64,000 nucleotides of DNA from Pseudomonas cavernae. Its GTDB lineage: Bacteria > Pseudomonadota > Gammaproteobacteria > Pseudomonadales > Pseudomonadaceae. This document shows positions 18,435-26,754 of the stretch, in pieces. Below the pieces are notes generated by a model that saw only the letters and a list, made by a program, of their open reading frames with translations, was not told where the DNA came from and made no database searches. How positions within the stretch are numbered: the stretch's first letter is position 1; the number at the start of each line of letters is the position of its first letter. The stretch covers positions 1,550,001 to 1,614,000 of the forward strand of contig NZ_CP032419.1 in the NCBI RefSeq assembly GCF_003595175.1, in the 5' to 3' direction. Both the position numbers and the translations under genes were made by a program.

Positions 18435-18908
18435 TCAGGCTTGCTGTAGCGCTTGGGCGGCGGCGAGCACGGCGTCGACATGCCCTGGGACTTTCACCCC
18501 GCGCCATTCCCGGCGCAGCACGCCGCTCTGGTCGATCAGGAAGGTGCTGCGGTCGATGCCCAGATATTCCTTGCCATAGAGCTTCTTCAGCTTGATCACG
18601 TCGAATAGCTGGCACAGCGCTTCATCCTTGTCGCTGATCAGCTCGAAGGGAAACGCCTGCTTGCACTTGAAGTTCTCGTGGGACTTCAGGCTGTCGCGGG
18701 AGACGCCGAAAATCTGCGTGTTGACCGCCTGGAACTCGGCATGGCGATCGCGAAAGCCCTGGCCTTCGGTGGTGCAGCCCGGGGTGCTGTCCTTCGGGTA
18801 GAAATAGATCACCACCTGCTGGCCCTTGAGCGCGGTCAGGGAGACCTGATGACCGCTGGTGGCCTGGGCGTGAAAGTCGGCGACGGCGTGGTCGAGGCTA
18901 ACGGCCAT
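18435..18908 (-). CDS. bcp: Thiol peroxidase Bcp (peroxiredoxin)
   Basis: AhpC/TSA-family peroxiredoxin, 157 residues, reducing hydroperoxides with thioredoxin. The peroxidatic Cys is in YFYPKDSTPGCTTEG around residue 45. There is no Cys five residues later, as in Bcp members lacking the resolving CxxxxC pair; other Cys residues (CKQAF, LCQLF) could resolve. It is cytosolic. It lies 10 bp downstream of the gcvR-like gene on the same strand, so both are probably co-transcribed. Confidence 0.94.
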   Translation of the reverse strand: MAVSLDHAVADFHAQATSGHQVSLTALKGQQVVIYFYPKDSTPGCTTEGQGFRDRHAEFQAVNTQIFGVSRDSLKSHENFKCKQAFPFELISDKDEALCQLFDVIKLKKLYGKEYLGIDRSTFLIDQSGVLRREWRGVKVPGHVDAVLAAAQALQQA

Positions 18909-18918
18909 GGGGCTCTCC

Positions 18919-19479
18919 TCAGGCTGGGGTTTGCGGGCGCCAGGGTTCGATCAGCGCATCCAGGTTCAGGGCATCGGCGAAGTCGAGGAACTGGTCGCGC
19001 AGCCAGCTGATCTGGGTGCCGGCTGGCAGGGTCACGGTGAGGGTGGCATTGAGCATGGTGCCGCCGGTGTGCGGGGCTTGATAGGTGTCGCAGGTCAGGT
19101 TCTCCAGCTCGACGTTGTGGTCAATGAAGAACTGGCACAGCTCGTTGAGAATGTCCGGACGATATGCCGCGCTGACATAGGCCACATAGGGCAGGGCATG
19201 CGGGCGATGTTCGGCGGCGGAACTGCGTACCACATTGACGCTGAACGCGTGCTTCTTGGCCAGGGCCGGCAGTCCGGCTTCCAGGCGGGCCAGCGCGTCC
19301 CAATTGCCCGACACCTGCAGGACCAATGCGCAGAGCTCTCCATGCCGAGTCAGGCGGGTGCTGATGACTGCGCAGCGGTTCTCATGGCTGGCGCGGCACA
19401 GCACATTGGTCAGCTCCATGGGGGTGGTGCCGAGGGCGCTGATGACAAGGAATTGTTCGCGAACGGAGGGGGTGGACAT
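18919..19479 (-). CDS. GcvR-like tandem ACT domain protein
   Basis: 186-residue protein with two ACT domains (residues ~8-80 and ~95-175), resembling the glycine cleavage system repressor GcvR, which acts through GcvA in E. coli. It has no DNA-binding motif. Typical pieces are VISALGTTPMELTNVL and AYRPDILNELCQFFIDHNVELENL. Its place divergent from dapA and upstream of bcp is the order I recall for P. aeruginosa PA1008-PA1010. Role in glycine control is inferred from the family only. Confidence 0.85.
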   Translation of the reverse strand: MSTPSVREQFLVISALGTTPMELTNVLCRASHENRCAVISTRLTRHGELCALVLQVSGNWDALARLEAGLPALAKKHAFSVNVVRSSAAEHRPHALPYVAYVSAAYRPDILNELCQFFIDHNVELENLTCDTYQAPHTGGTMLNATLTVTLPAGTQISWLRDQFLDFADALNLDALIEPWRPQTPA

Positions 19480-19646
19480 GCAGCATTCCTAAAGCGATGG
19501 GCGGTCGGCGGTCGAGCTGCCGATCAAAGCCGGAAGGTTAGCGAAAACTGCCGCTCAGGGGAATGCTCATGGCACGGCGCTTCGCTTGTGCAAGGCAGGT
19601 GGCGCCAGTACCATTACGGTTCAATTTTTCCGGCAGGAGCGGTTGC

Positions 19647-20525
19647 ATGATTGCGGGCAGTATGGTGGCGCTGGTCACGCCTATGGATGCACAGGGACGT
19701 CTCGATTGGGATGCGCTGAGCAAGCTGGTGGATTTCCACCTGCAAGAAGGCACCAATGCCATCGTCGCGGTCGGCACCACCGGTGAGTCGGCCACGCTGG
19801 ACGTCGGCGAACACATCGATGTGATCCGCCGGGTAGTCGATCAGGTCGCCGGGCGCATACCGGTCATCGCCGGTACCGGCGCCAACTCCACCCGTGAAGC
19901 GGTGGAGCTGACCGAGAACGCCAAGAAGGCCGGCGCGGATGCCTGTCTGCTGGTGACCCCGTACTACAACAAGCCGACCCAGGAAGGCCTGTACCAGCAC
20001 TTCCGCCATATCGCCGAAAGCGTGGCGATCCCGCAGATTCTCTACAACGTGCCGGGCCGCACCGCCTGCGACATGTTGCCGGAGACTGTCGAACGCCTGT
20101 CGAAAGTGGCGAACATCATCGGTATCAAGGAAGCCACCGGCGACCTGCAGCGCGGCCAGGAAATCCTCGATCGGGTGAGCCAGGACTTCCTCGTCTACTC
20201 CGGTGACGACCCGACCGCCGTCGAGCTGATCCTGATGGGCGGCAAGGGCAATATCTCGGTCACCGCCAACGTCGCACCGCGCGCCATGAGCGAGCTGTGC
20301 GCCGCCGCCATGGCCGGCGATGCGGCCACCGCACGGGCGATCAACGAGCGCCTGATGCCGCTGCACAAGAATTTGTTTATCGAGTCCAACCCGATTCCGG
20401 TGAAGTGGGCGCTGCATGAAATGGGGCTGATGCAAGAAGGCATCCGCTTGCCTCTGACCTGGCTCAGCCCGCGTTGTCACGAACTGCTGCGTCAGGCTCT
20501 GCGCCAGTCCGGCGTATTGGCTTAA
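19647..20525 (+). CDS. dapA: 4-hydroxy-tetrahydrodipicolinate synthase
   Basis: Class I aldolase condensing pyruvate with aspartate semialdehyde, the first committed step to lysine and diaminopimelate. ATG 19647 ([12 protein letters not shown]) gives 292 residues and follows CAGGAGCGG. Key residues are visible: GTTGES, the Tyr in [11 protein letters not shown] and the Schiff-base Lys in [10 protein letters not shown]. It is 18 bp upstream of bamC. Confidence 0.97.
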   Translation: MIAGSMVALVTPMDAQGRLDWDALSKLVDFHLQEGTNAIVAVGTTGESATLDVGEHIDVIRRVVDQVAGRIPVIAGTGANSTREAVELTENAKKAGADACLLVTPYYNKPTQEGLYQHFRHIAESVAIPQILYNVPGRTACDMLPETVERLSKVANIIGIKEATGDLQRGQEILDRVSQDFLVYSGDDPTAVELILMGGKGNISVTANVAPRAMSELCAAAMAGDAATARAINERLMPLHKNLFIESNPIPVKWALHEMGLMQEGIRLPLTWLSPRCHELLRQALRQSGVLA

Positions 20526-20543
20526 TTTGAGGAATTACTACGC

Positions 20544-21665
20544 ATGAAGCGACTGGCCGGACTCTCCGCACTTGCCTTGATCATCTCCAGTACCAGCGGT
20601 TGCGGCTGGCTCTGGGGTGATGAGGGTTACTTCCGCGATCGTGGTAGTGACTACCTCAACGATCGGCAAACCGCGCCTATGCAGGTTCCGCCGGATATCA
20701 GCAACGCCAAGCGCCTCGATCCGCTGCTGCCGGTACCGCGCAACGTGGCCGATTCGACCGCCCAAGGCGAGTACGAAGTACCGCGTCCACAGGCGCTGGC
20801 AGTGCAGGCCGACTCGCGTGAGTTCAGCTTGCAGAAGAGCGGCGATTCGCGCTGGGTAGTGGCCCAGCGCGCACCGGCGGAAGTCTGGCCGGTGGCCCGC
20901 CAGTTCTTCGAGGACAACGGTTTTCAGGTCGTCGATGAGCGCCCGCAGACCGGTGAGTTCAGCACCGCCTGGCAGCGCTTCGATCAGTTGTCCGCGTCCA
21001 TGGCGCGTCGCCTGAGCAGCCGCGTCAGTGGCGTTGCGCCAGACAGCGAAACCCGCGTGCGCGTGCGCATCGAGCCGGGCGTGCAGCGCAATACCAGCGA
21101 GATTTTTGTGGTCAGCGCCGAGCGCCCGGCCGGCAGCTCGGACGAGATCGAGTTTCCGAGTAAGGCCGGCAACGCCAGCCTGGATGCGGCGCTGCTCGAC
21201 GAAATGCTGGCGAGCATGGCGCGCAGTGCCGAGCAGGGCGGTTCCGTGTCCCTGCTCGCGGCCCGCGACTTCGATGCACCGGATCGCGTGACCCTGTCGG
21301 AAGACGGCAGCGGTAACCCGGTGCTGACCCTCGGCACCGATTTCGATCGGGCCTGGTCAAGCGTCGGCCGTTCTCTCGATACTGGCAACGTGCGCATCGA
21401 CGACCTCAACCGTTCCCTCGGCGTGTACTACATCAACCTCGCCGAAGGTGCGAAGAAAGAAGACGAGAAGCCCGGCTTCTGGACGCGCATGTGGGGCAGT
21501 TCGCCCAGTGACGAAGAGATCGAAGAGCGTGCCGAGCGCTATCAGGTGCGCCTGACCAGCGTCGGCGACAGTGTGCAGGTGACGGTGGAGAAAGACCTCA
21601 ATACCGTGGCGCCGGCCGACGTGGCCCGCCGCGTGCTGAGCCTGATCCAGGAACACCTCGGCTAA
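20544..21665 (+). CDS. bamC: Outer membrane protein assembly factor BamC
   Basis: Lipoprotein of the BAM complex that inserts beta-barrel proteins into the outer membrane. The signal peptide ends in the lipobox SSTSGCGW (Cys ~20). An unstructured N-terminal segment (DYLNDRQTAPMQVPPDIS) that binds BamD in E. coli is followed by two helix-grip domains. The dapA-bamC pairing is typical of gammaproteobacteria. A terminator lies 57 bp downstream. Confidence 0.94.
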   Translation: MKRLAGLSALALIISSTSGCGWLWGDEGYFRDRGSDYLNDRQTAPMQVPPDISNAKRLDPLLPVPRNVADSTAQGEYEVPRPQALAVQADSREFSLQKSGDSRWVVAQRAPAEVWPVARQFFEDNGFQVVDERPQTGEFSTAWQRFDQLSASMARRLSSRVSGVAPDSETRVRVRIEPGVQRNTSEIFVVSAERPAGSSDEIEFPSKAGNASLDAALLDEMLASMARSAEQGGSVSLLAARDFDAPDRVTLSEDGSGNPVLTLGTDFDRAWSSVGRSLDTGNVRIDDLNRSLGVYYINLAEGAKKEDEKPGFWTRMWGSSPSDEEIEERAERYQVRLTSVGDSVQVTVEKDLNTVAPADVARRVLSLIQEHLG

Positions 21666-21721
21666 GCCGGCAGCGGGCCGCTGCCTGCGGCCCCGGCGCT
21701 GCCCAAGATGTAGAAGCCAAT

Positions 21722-21750
21722 AGGCGAAACCCGGTGGGTTTCGCCTGTTT
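21722..21750 (+). terminator. Terminator after dapA-bamC
   Basis: Perfect 11-bp arms (AGGCGAAACCC and complement) around GGT, followed by GTTTCGTTT. Confidence 0.75.
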
Positions 21751-21776
21751 CGTTTACTCAAGGCGGAAATTCCGAC

Positions 21777-22646
21777 ATGACCACTCCCAGCACCCTGAGC
21801 CTGAAAAAAATCTATTCGGGTAAAGTCCGCGACCTCTATGAAATCGATGCCAAGCGCATGCTGATGGTGGCCAGCGATCGCTTGTCGGCGTTCGATGTGA
21901 TCCTCAATGAGCCGATTCCGGACAAGGGCAAGATTCTCACCGCCATCTCCAATTTCTGGTTCGACAAGCTCGCCGGCCTGGTGCCTAACCATCTCACCGG
22001 CGACAAGGTCGAGGACGTAGTGCCGGCGGCCGAGCTGCCGCTGGTGGAAGGTCGCGCGGTGGTGGCCAAGCGCCTCAAGCCGGTGGCGGTAGAGGCCATC
22101 GTGCGCGGCTATATCGTTGGTTCCGGCTGGAAGGAATACCAGAAGAGCGGCACCGTCTGCGGCATCCAGCTGCCGGCCGGGTTGAAGGAGGCGGCCAAGC
22201 TGCCGCAGCCGATCTTCACGCCGTCGACCAAGGCGGCGGTCGGTGACCACGACGAGAACATCTCCTTCGCGCAGTGTGAGGCGATCATCGGCAAGGAGCT
22301 GGCCGCCAAAGTGCGCGATACCGCCATCGCCCTGTACAGCGCGGCCGTGGAGTACGCGGCCACACGCGGCATCATCATCGCCGACACCAAGTTCGAGTTC
22401 GGCCTGGACGAAGACGGCACCCTGACCCTGATGGACGAAGCGCTGACCCCGGACTCCAGCCGCTTCTGGCCGGCCGACAGCTATGTCGAAGGGCAGAGCC
22501 CGCCGAGCTTTGACAAGCAGTACGTGCGCGATTGGTTGGAATCCACTGGCTGGGATAAGCAGCCGCCGGCGCCCACGGTTCCGGCCGAGGTGGCGCAGAA
22601 GACCGCCGACAAGTATCGCGAGGCGCTGACCCGCCTGACCGCTTGA
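21777..22646 (+). CDS. purC: SAICAR synthase PurC, long form
   Basis: Phosphoribosylaminoimidazole-succinocarboxamide synthase of purine synthesis. The 289-residue protein has ATP-binding SGKVRDLYE, the substrate loop [23 protein letters not shown], and the DTKFEFG and [13 protein letters not shown] segments. This is the longer type found in betaproteobacteria and yeast; the P. aeruginosa enzyme at this same position is, as I recall, about 236 residues and of the short bacterial type. The terminal ~40 residues ([14 protein letters not shown]) are characteristic of the long type. tRNA-Ser follows. Confidence 0.95.
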   Translation: MTTPSTLSLKKIYSGKVRDLYEIDAKRMLMVASDRLSAFDVILNEPIPDKGKILTAISNFWFDKLAGLVPNHLTGDKVEDVVPAAELPLVEGRAVVAKRLKPVAVEAIVRGYIVGSGWKEYQKSGTVCGIQLPAGLKEAAKLPQPIFTPSTKAAVGDHDENISFAQCEAIIGKELAAKVRDTAIALYSAAVEYAATRGIIIADTKFEFGLDEDGTLTLMDEALTPDSSRFWPADSYVEGQSPPSFDKQYVRDWLESTGWDKQPPAPTVPAEVAQKTADKYREALTRLTA

Positions 22647-22761
22647 GGTCTGTCCTGGCTGATACCAGAGGAGCTACGGCTCCTCTGTGCGTTTCTGGCT
22701 GCCCAGTTGTCGCGATTTTCCCGCAAGCATCTGAAACCACGCAAAAAAATGCCGAACGGGC

Positions 22762-22790
22762 TTCGCCAAACCGCTTCAAGCTGTTATGAT
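22762..22790 (+). promoter_or_regulatory. tRNA-Ser promoter
   Basis: A clear -10 TATGAT at 22785-22790 lies 12 bp before tRNA-Ser; a weak -35 (TTCGCC, 22762-22767) is 17 bp upstream. Confidence 0.45.
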
Positions 22791-22802
22791 GCGCGCCGCC
22801 TA

Positions 22803-22892
22803 GGGGAGATGCCGGAGTGGTCGAACGGGACGGATTCGAAATCCGTTGAGTCAGCAATGGCTCCTAGGGTTCAAATCCCTATTTCCCCGCCA
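22803..22892 (+). tRNA. tRNA-Ser (anticodon CGA)
   Basis: 90 nt including encoded CCA, with the long variable arm expected of tRNA-Ser. Acceptor GGGGAGA pairs with TTTCCCC, the anticodon loop reads CGA at 22837-22839, and the T-arm has GGTTCAAATCC. The accessory toxin-antitoxin pair begins about 130 bp downstream. Confidence 0.96.
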
Positions 22893-22898
22893 TACATC

Positions 22899-22932
22899 AA
22901 AAGCCCCGGACGTTAACGCGTCCGGGGCTTTT
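22899..22932 (+). terminator. Terminator after tRNA-Ser
   Basis: 14-bp perfect arms (AAAAGCCCCGGACG at 22899-22912, complement at 22919-22932) with a 6-nt loop, then TTGCTTTT. Confidence 0.92.
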
Positions 22933-22966
22933 GCTTTTCGGGCGGTTCGATGGTTGGCACCTGGTT

Positions 22967-23010
22967 TGTGTATTTTTGTCATTTGTGGCTAATATTGTTG
23001 TAAATACACA
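22967..23010. promoter_or_regulatory. Putative operator/promoter of the Xre-RES pair
   Basis: Nine-bp inverted repeat TGTGTATTT (22967-22975) and AAATACACA (23002-23010) with a 26-bp spacer, ending 12 bp before the antitoxin start. Position and symmetry suggest autoregulation by the antitoxin complex, as is usual for this system type. Confidence 0.6.
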
Positions 23011-23022
23011 TAGGGGAATGCC

Positions 23023-23394
23023 ATGAGTGCGCTCACCCGTCCGCAGTTGGATGCCGAAGCAGTACTGGCCAGGGCCCTGCTCAATGCTCGCGAGCAATTG
23101 GGGCTGACCCAGCAGGAGCTGGCGGAGATCGTCGGCGTACACCGCACGGCTGTCACCCGCTGGGCGGACAGCGGTGGTTTGCGTCCGCAGAGCAAGACCG
23201 GTGAATTGGCGCTGTTGCTGATCCGGGTCTACCGCGCGCTGTTCGCCTTGTTCGGTGGCAATCTCGATGACATGCGTCACTTTCTGCGCACCGAGAACCG
23301 TCATCTGGCCGGCGTGCCTTTGCAGCAGATGGCTCAGGTGCAAGGGCTGGTGCGGCTAGTGGAGTACCTGGATGCCATTCGCGGCAAGGTTTGA
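23023..23394 (+). CDS. Xre/MbcA/ParS-type antitoxin
   Basis: 123-residue antitoxin. An N-terminal helix-turn-helix (NAREQLGLTQQELAEIVGVHRTAVTRWADSGG, described here by its LTQQELAEIVG recognition part) is followed by the C-terminal toxin-binding region of the DUF2384 type (LLLIRVYRALFALFGGNLDDMRHFLRTEN part). It should block the RES toxin and repress the operon through the inverted repeat upstream. The toxin gene starts 28 bp after its stop. Confidence 0.88.
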   Translation: MSALTRPQLDAEAVLARALLNAREQLGLTQQELAEIVGVHRTAVTRWADSGGLRPQSKTGELALLLIRVYRALFALFGGNLDDMRHFLRTENRHLAGVPLQQMAQVQGLVRLVEYLDAIRGKV

Positions 23395-23421
23395 GTTCGG
23401 CAGCAGGGATCGCAGCGGAAT

Positions 23422-24180
23422 ATGACCGTGGATATCTGGCAGCTTTGCCATGGGCCTGAGCAGGTCGCCCCGTTACGCGGCCAATTGGTGCGGCTGGTGG
23501 AAAGCCAGGAGCAGGTTGCTACCTTGCGTCTGGTCGACAGCCTGGCCGAGCAGGCGCTGCTGGAAGACTTGATCGAAGGCAGCAAGCCGCCGCTGCCGAC
23601 GGGCACGGAAGCGCTTCATTACCTGCTGAAGACGCCGTTCCGCTACCCGCCGCTGCGCTGGGGCTCGCGTTTCGGCAGTGTCTACGAACCCAGCCTGTTC
23701 TATGCCGGCGCGCGTCTGGAAACCGCCATGGCCGAGACCGCCTATTACCGCTGCGTGCTGTGGGATGGCATGCTCAGTCCGCCGCCGAGTGGGCGCATCC
23801 TATCCGAGCATGCCTCGTTCGAGGTGCGTTATCGGGTCGAGCGGGGCGTGCGCCTGCAGGTGCCGCCCTTTGCCGAATTTCAGGCCGAGCTGAGCGATCC
23901 CAGGCGTTATGCCGCCACCCAGGCGTTGGGCCAAGCGATGCGCACCGCCGGGGTCGAGGCGTTCGAGTACCGTTCGGCGCGCTGCCCGCAAGGGGGCACC
24001 AATGTCGCGTTGTATACCCCGCGGGCGTTCAGTGAAAAGCAGCCGCGTAACCTGACGCCTTGGCTGTGCGAAACCACGGCCGACTATGTCGCCTTCAAAC
24101 ATGCCCAGGCGCCCGACGCGCCGCGGCTGTTCCACTGGCAGCAGTTTCTCGTCGACGGGCAATTGCCGCTGCCGGCATAG
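23422..24180 (+). CDS. RES domain toxin
   Basis: 252-residue RES-domain protein. Characterised RES toxins (for example those from P. putida, Photorhabdus and M. tuberculosis) degrade NAD+ in the cell. The RES core is visible: RWGSRFGSVYEPSLFYAGARL with Arg and Tyr of the active pocket, ETAMAETAYYR with its Glu, and a later SARCPQGGTN with the Ser. All look intact, so the toxin is probably functional. It lies downstream of the Xre antitoxin on the same strand. Confidence 0.88.
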   Translation: MTVDIWQLCHGPEQVAPLRGQLVRLVESQEQVATLRLVDSLAEQALLEDLIEGSKPPLPTGTEALHYLLKTPFRYPPLRWGSRFGSVYEPSLFYAGARLETAMAETAYYRCVLWDGMLSPPPSGRILSEHASFEVRYRVERGVRLQVPPFAEFQAELSDPRRYAATQALGQAMRTAGVEAFEYRSARCPQGGTNVALYTPRAFSEKQPRNLTPWLCETTADYVAFKHAQAPDAPRLFHWQQFLVDGQLPLPA

Positions 24181-24692
24181 GCCATTCGCTACTGCAGCGC
24201 TGTCTTCCGCGGCGAAGAATTGGCACGACTGTGCACAATTGCTGTGCGCAGTTTTCCTGCGTCGCTGACCGAGTCGAAAAGGGCGGCTGAGCGCTGCTGC
24301 GGTGTTGCGTGCTCCGCTCATTTCGGCGGGCCAATATGGTTCGCCAGCGATCTGCCAAAGGCCGGCATTTGCCCGCAAACGGGGCGTCCGCCGTAAGTTG
24401 CGAGCGGACTTGTGCACAATGACGAGGCGTCGTGCTAAGCCACTGTCACAAGCGCTCGCAACATCTTGATTCTGTATGGTGATTTTTTAAGTCAATGAAA
24501 AATATTGATTTTTTTCACTGGTGAAAAAATCATCAACTTGACTCGGAGCCCCGTGGCAGTGGGGGTCGAGGCGGCTGCTCCCAAGTTGTCCACGGAGTTA
24601 TCCACAGCTTCTGTGGATTGTCATCGGGCGCTCGTCTAGATCGCGGCCGGGCACGGTTGGCAAGTCTTTACCGGTGGGGAAAAAGGAGTAGA
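24181..24692. other. 512-bp intergenic region with AT-rich hairpin and DnaA boxes
   Basis: No credible gene. It holds two copies of TGTGCACAAT (24230-24239 and 24411-24420), an AT-rich stretch from about 24471 to 24540 including a hairpin (24507-24518 with 24521-24531), and a cluster of three DnaA-box-like 9-mers at 24586-24620. A ribosome site for the next gene lies at 24683-24688. Confidence 0.6.
24586..24620. promoter_or_regulatory. Cluster of three DnaA-box-like sites
   Basis: TTGTCCACG (24586-24594), a perfect TTATCCACA (24598-24606) and an inverted CAATCCACA (24612-24620) lie within 35 bp, next to an AT-rich region. The spacing is tight and the orientation is mixed. Confidence 0.6.
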
Positions 24693-25127
24693 GTGGCGCG
24701 CCCTGACTGCCCCCGCCGATTGGTTATGCCGCGCGCCTCGCTCACTTTGCCTTCCCGTTCTACCGATCAGCGTTGGTCGCTGCATGTCGCGCTGTGGCTG
24801 CTGGATAGCCCGCGCCTCGGTCAGCTTGCCTGGGCCAAGCATCTGGCTGGGCGTCTGCTCAAGCAGCCGGCGCGCCAGGGCGTGGTGCTGGCGCAGAGCC
24901 GCCTGGGGCAACTGCTGTGCCGCGATTGCGGCAATGCCCGTGATCGGCGCATCGGCGTGGAGCTCTTGCGCCAGGCCGCGCGCAGTGGCGATCGCCGCGC
25001 TCAGCTGGAGCTCGGTCGGTTGTACCGCCAACCGCGCTCGCTGGAACCACTGCAAGCCCGGCACTGGCTGCAACAGGCTGCCGCGCAGGGCTCGCACGAG
25101 GCCCAACGGCTGCTCAACAACCTCTGA
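24693..25127 (+). CDS. Sel1-like repeat protein
   Basis: I place the start at GTG 24693, four bases after AAGGAG, giving 144 residues; ATG 24726 (MPRASLTLPSRS) is the alternative. The C-terminal half has Sel1-type helical repeats (GVELLRQAARSGDRRAQLELGRLY and ARHWLQQAAAQGSHEAQRLL). There is no signal peptide, so it is probably cytosolic, a protein-interaction scaffold of unknown partner. It lies 53 bp upstream of rmuC on the same strand. Confidence 0.75.
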   Translation: MARPDCPRRLVMPRASLTLPSRSTDQRWSLHVALWLLDSPRLGQLAWAKHLAGRLLKQPARQGVVLAQSRLGQLLCRDCGNARDRRIGVELLRQAARSGDRRAQLELGRLYRQPRSLEPLQARHWLQQAAAQGSHEAQRLLNNL

Positions 25128-25180
25128 GTTCCCATTCCGCGGCTGGGTATACTGCCCGGCAGTCCTGTGCGGAGCCGCTT

Positions 25181-26653
25181 ATGCCCATCGATTTGCCCAA
25201 CTTGCTGATTGGTCTGTCCGTCGCGGCGCTGCCGCTGTTGGCCTTGGCTTGGCAGTTGCAACGGCGCATGAGCCTGCAGCAGGCCGAGGCGGCTTTGCTG
25301 GAAGAGCGTCTGAGCCATGCGCAATTGGCGCAGGACGGTCTCGGCGCGCAAGTGGACGCCTACCGGGCGGAAGTCACCGAGCTGAGCGAGCAGAAGGCCG
25401 CGCAGCAAGCCGAGCTGGCGGCGCTGCGGCGCGAAACCGAGCTGCTGCAAGGCGAGCGCCGCGCCAGCCGCGAAGCCGCGCAAGGCTGGAGCGCCGAGCG
25501 CGAGCAGAAAGAAGCCGAGCTGCGCCGCCTGAGCGCCGCGCATGCCGGGCTGGCCGCCGAACTGCGCGAGCAGCAGGACAGTCACCAGCAGCGTCTCAAC
25601 GACTTGCAGGGCTCGCGCGACGAGCTGCGCGCGCAGTTCGCCGAACTGGCCGGGAAGATCTTCGACGAGCGCGAGCAGCGCTTCGCCGAGACCAGCCAGC
25701 AGCGCCTCGGCCAGTTGCTCGACCCGCTCAAGGAGCGCATCCAGCTGTTCGAGAAGCGCGTCGAGGAGAGTTACCAGCAGGAGGCGCGCGAGCGCTTTTC
25801 CTTGGCCAAGGAGCTGGAGCGCCTGCAGCAACTCAATCAGCGCCTGGGCGACGAGGCGACCAACCTGACCCGCGCGCTGAAGGGGCAGAAGACCCAGGGC
25901 AACTGGGGCGAGCTGGTGCTCGAGCGGGTGCTCGAGCACGCCGGGCTGGAAAAAGGCCGCGAATACCAGACCCAGGTCAGCCTCAAGGGCGGCGATGGCG
26001 AGCGCTTCCAGCCGGATGTGTTGATCCAGCTACCCGGCGACAAGCAGGTGGTGGTGGATGCCAAGGTCAGCCTGACCGCCTACCAGCAGCTGATCGCCGC
26101 CGAGGACGAGCAGGTCCGCCAGTTGGCCCTGAAGCAGCATGTGCTGTCGTTACGTAGCCATCTGAAGGGCTTGTCGGTGAAGGATTACCAGCGCCTGGAA
26201 GGCCTGCACAGCCTGGATTTCGTGCTCCTCTTCGTGCCCATCGAGGCGGCCTTCGCCGCCGCGCTGCAGGCCGATCCGGGGTTGTTCCAGGAGGCCTACG
26301 ACCAGCACATCGTCATCGTCAGCCCGACCACCTTGCTGGCCACCTTGCGGGTGATCGACAGCCTCTGGCGCCAGGAGCGGCAGAGCCAGAACGCGCGCGA
26401 GATCGCCGAGCGCGCCGGGGCGCTGTACGACAAGTTCGTCGCCTTCATCCAGGACCTCGATGAGGTCGGCAGCCGCCTGCAACAGCTGGACAAGGCTTAC
26501 GCCGCGGCGCGCAACAAGCTGAGCGACGGGCGCGGCAATATCGTCGGCCGGGTGGAAAACCTCAAGCTGCTGGGCGCGCGGGCGAGCAAGAGCCTGCCGG
26601 TCGAGTTGCTCGAGCGCGCCGCCGTGCCGCTGTTGGATGAGGCGGGGGAGTGA
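25181..26653 (+). CDS. rmuC: DNA recombination protein RmuC
   Basis: 490-residue RmuC family protein, which limits inversions between short repeats in E. coli. One N-terminal membrane segment (LLIGLSVAALPLLALAWQL) is followed by a long Glu/Gln/Arg-rich coiled coil (~residues 30-200), then the RmuC nuclease-like domain (GNWGELVLERVLEHAGL, VVVDAKVSLTAYQ, FVLLFVPIEAAF). It faces the minus-strand hydrolase operon end to end. Confidence 0.93.
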   Translation: MPIDLPNLLIGLSVAALPLLALAWQLQRRMSLQQAEAALLEERLSHAQLAQDGLGAQVDAYRAEVTELSEQKAAQQAELAALRRETELLQGERRASREAAQGWSAEREQKEAELRRLSAAHAGLAAELREQQDSHQQRLNDLQGSRDELRAQFAELAGKIFDEREQRFAETSQQRLGQLLDPLKERIQLFEKRVEESYQQEARERFSLAKELERLQQLNQRLGDEATNLTRALKGQKTQGNWGELVLERVLEHAGLEKGREYQTQVSLKGGDGERFQPDVLIQLPGDKQVVVDAKVSLTAYQQLIAAEDEQVRQLALKQHVLSLRSHLKGLSVKDYQRLEGLHSLDFVLLFVPIEAAFAAALQADPGLFQEAYDQHIVIVSPTTLLATLRVIDSLWRQERQSQNAREIAERAGALYDKFVAFIQDLDEVGSRLQQLDKAYAAARNKLSDGRGNIVGRVENLKLLGARASKSLPVELLERAAVPLLDEAGE

Positions 26654-26673
26654 CGCCGAACCTGGGTTTACTT

Positions 26674-26750
26674 CCCTCGCCCCTTTATGAGCGAGGGTAA
26701 AACCGCCTGCGCGTCCCTCTCCCCCGGCCCTCTCCCGCAAGCGGGAGGGG
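26674..26750. repeat. REP-like GC-rich palindromes between convergent genes
   Basis: Two hairpins: CCCTCGC/GCGAGGG (26674-26697) and CTCCCGC-AA-GCGGGAG (around 26732-26747). The second, with its CCGGCCCTCTCCCG flank, resembles the sequence at 54227-54252. It probably ends transcription of rmuC and the opposite operon. Confidence 0.6.
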
Positions 26751-26754
26751 CAAG

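Noticed and set aside
18435..18908. bcp judged defective because it lacks the CxxxxC pair
   Set aside because: Bcp subfamilies without the second nearby Cys are common and active, so this is not evidence of decay.
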